A stretch of 64,000 nucleotides of DNA, from assembly GCF_000585335.1 (NCBI RefSeq), contig NZ_KK073872.1:785317-849316 (forward strand), read 5' to 3'. Numbering within the stretch: the stretch's first letter is position 1; every line of letters begins with the position of its first letter. The stretch is from Cloacibacillus evryensis DSM 19522 (GTDB lineage: Bacteria; Synergistota; Synergistia; Synergistales; Synergistaceae). The translations under genes and the position numbers were made by a program. The notes under the pieces were generated by a model. The model made no database searches, was not told where the DNA came from, and saw only the letters and a list, made by a program, of their open reading frames with translations. Positions 62,885-64,000 of this stretch are shown here, piece by piece.

Positions 62885-63885
62885 AGGTCCTTGTGACAGG
62901 AAGCGGCGGATTCATCGGCTACAATATGTGCCTCGACCTGCTCAGGAGGGGACACAGCGTAGTGGCCGCCTACCGCAGCAGCATGCCCGACGACCTCGCC
63001 CGGGCGGCGCGGGAGTATGGCGGACGGCTGGAACCGGTCAAGGGCGACCTGCTGGACCCCGCCACATATGAGCGGCTGGCTCCGCTCGGGATCGAGGGCG
63101 TCGTCCACTCGGCCGTGATCACCTGCCCGAACATTTCCGAGCGGGACGCCTATGTCTATATGGTGCGCAATAACATCGACAGTACGGTCAACCTAGTTGA
63201 ATTTTGTATGAAGCATGAGATCATGAATTTCGTGTATGTCAGCTCATCCGGCGTTTACGGGTCGCTTTACGGAGCGGGCGCGACCGTTTCGGAGGAGGCC
63301 CCTCTAGACCTCTACAGCACCTATACCGTCACCAAACGCAGCTGTGAACTGATCGTGGCGCGCTTCGGCGCGATAACCGGCGCGCGCGCCGTTTCAGCGA
63401 GGATATCTTCTCCCTACGGGGATTTCGAGCGTGTTACCAACTCCCGCGCGAACATGAGCCCGCCCTACATGATGGTCCACGCGGCGCTGGATAAGCGCAG
63501 GCTCGTCATTCACGGCCCCGACCTCGGGCGTGACTGGACCTACGTCGACGACATCATAAACGGCATATATCTGCTGCTGACCGTGCCGCGCGAACAGCTC
63601 CGCCATACCGAATATAACGTCTCCTGCGGCGAGCCGGGTACAAACAGAGACATCGCCCAGGCCGTGCTGGCCGCGGAACCCGATTTTTCATATATTTTCT
63701 GCAAGGATACGGAAGAGGCGGATATGGTGCTCTTCCCGCCGATAACGCGCGGCGCTATGGATATCGGCAGGCTAAAAGCCGATACCGGTTTTCAGCCCCG
63801 CTTTTCCCTGAAAGAGGGCATCGCGAAATACTGCGCGCATCAGAAGAGGCAGAACGAACGTGCGGGGGACGGCGCAAATGGCTAG
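62881..63885 (+). CDS. NAD-dependent epimerase/dehydratase family protein
   Basis: This 334-residue extended SDR has the NAD motif TGSGGFIG (6-13), the S-Y-K triad Ser in YVSSSGVYG and YTVTK, and C-terminal KADTGFQPRFSLKEGI. Such proteins modify sugar nucleotides or reduce small carbonyls. The start is ATG 62881, overlapping the M20 stop; a GTG at 62872 also exists. Membership in an M20-SSS operon is unusual for sugar-nucleotide work and suggests a catabolic carbonyl or dehydratase step. Confidence 0.9.
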   Translation: MKVLVTGSGGFIGYNMCLDLLRRGHSVVAAYRSSMPDDLARAAREYGGRLEPVKGDLLDPATYERLAPLGIEGVVHSAVITCPNISERDAYVYMVRNNIDSTVNLVEFCMKHEIMNFVYVSSSGVYGSLYGAGATVSEEAPLDLYSTYTVTKRSCELIVARFGAITGARAVSARISSPYGDFERVTNSRANMSPPYMMVHAALDKRRLVIHGPDLGRDWTYVDDIINGIYLLLTVPREQLRHTEYNVSCGEPGTNRDIAQAVLAAEPDFSYIFCKDTEEADMVLFPPITRGAMDIGRLKADTGFQPRFSLKEGIAKYCAHQKRQNERAGDGANG

Positions 63886-64000
63886 CCGCGTGCTTTCCGT
63901 CAAAACTAAATATATGGAATTTGAGAGCCATGTCGGAGAAATTTTCGACTTCGCCGGCATGGAGCTTTCCGGCAAACGGGTGCTTATCAAGCCGAATATC
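63878..64000 (+). CDS. DUF362 domain protein (5' part)
   Basis: Only the first 41 codons are visible: MASRVLSVKTKYMEFESHVGEIF then LSGKRVLIKPNI. GKxVLIKPN is the N-terminal hallmark of DUF362 proteins, which often carry an Fe-S (ferredoxin-like) domain further on. It overlaps the epimerase stop by 8 nt, so it belongs to the same operon. The rest lies beyond the window. Confidence 0.72.
   Translation, partial: MASRVLSVKTKYMEFESHVGEIFDFAGMELSGKRVLIKPNI

Overview
The window is 64 kb of G+C-rich bacterial chromosome, densely packed and free of rRNA, tRNA, CRISPR or transposase genes that I can see. The content is catabolic: amino-acid and hydroxy-acid degradation enzymes, three TRAP or SSS transport clusters, AGCS and NSS amino-acid symporters, formate-tetrahydrofolate ligase, a formate/nitrite channel, a threonine dehydratase, an ornithine-racemase-like protein and several amidohydrolases and peptidases. 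This fits an anaerobic amino-acid fermenter, and the style resembles Synergistota (Cloacibacillus or Synergistes type). That placement is inference from gene content, not from a marker gene.

Layout. 1-387: end of a branched-chain amino-acid ABC operon (livF). 491-2524: exported M13 peptidase. 2757-10369 (minus): one compact operon of SDR oxidoreductase, two-subunit aconitase X, three-subunit molybdenum hydroxylase and a histidine-ammonia-lyase homologue that lacks the Ala-Ser-Gly triad needed to form the MIO cofactor. It is divergent from an IclR regulator. 11414-16427: SIMPL protein, M20 amidohydrolase, a 5'-truncated ftcD and fhs. 16521-20210: TetR, SSS symporter and metal-dependent amidohydrolase, which look richer in A+T than their surroundings. 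20343-31788: methyltransferase, GNAT, a duplicated TRAP permease pair, FNT channel, a complete TRAP system, a second two-subunit aconitase X, a LarA-like protein and a divergent GntR regulator with TGTATACA boxes. 31977-43620: aminotransferase, TSUP, GlcD-type oxidase, YjiH, AGCS, two GNATs, IlvD, ferritin, flavin reductase and a TIGR02757 protein. 43714-49090: a broken AlbA/Schlafen-type gene, an orphan protein, an ArsM-type methyltransferase with an in-frame UGA at the third arsenic-binding position, threonine dehydratase, a racemase and a 176-bp element with terminal inverted repeats. 49132-58854: NSS symporter, K+ channel, FAD protein, leucyl aminopeptidase, amidohydrolase and RecD2. 58923-64000: IclR, a 54-residue membrane protein, SSS symporter, M20 hydrolase, epimerase and the start of a DUF362 protein.

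How the parts fit together. The two aconitase X clusters look like separate import-and-dehydration routes for hydroxy acids or hydroxy-amino acids. One couples AcnX to a Mo-hydroxylase and a MIO-less lyase; the other couples it to a LarA-type epimerase and TRAP import. The truncated ftcD beside fhs, with a lyase that cannot be a standard HAL, suggests that a histidine/formiminoglutamate locus has been rearranged. The best candidates for new biology are the seven-gene MIO-less operon (2757-10369) and the likely selenoprotein ArsM (45702-46472), which has a compact hairpin directly after the UGA.
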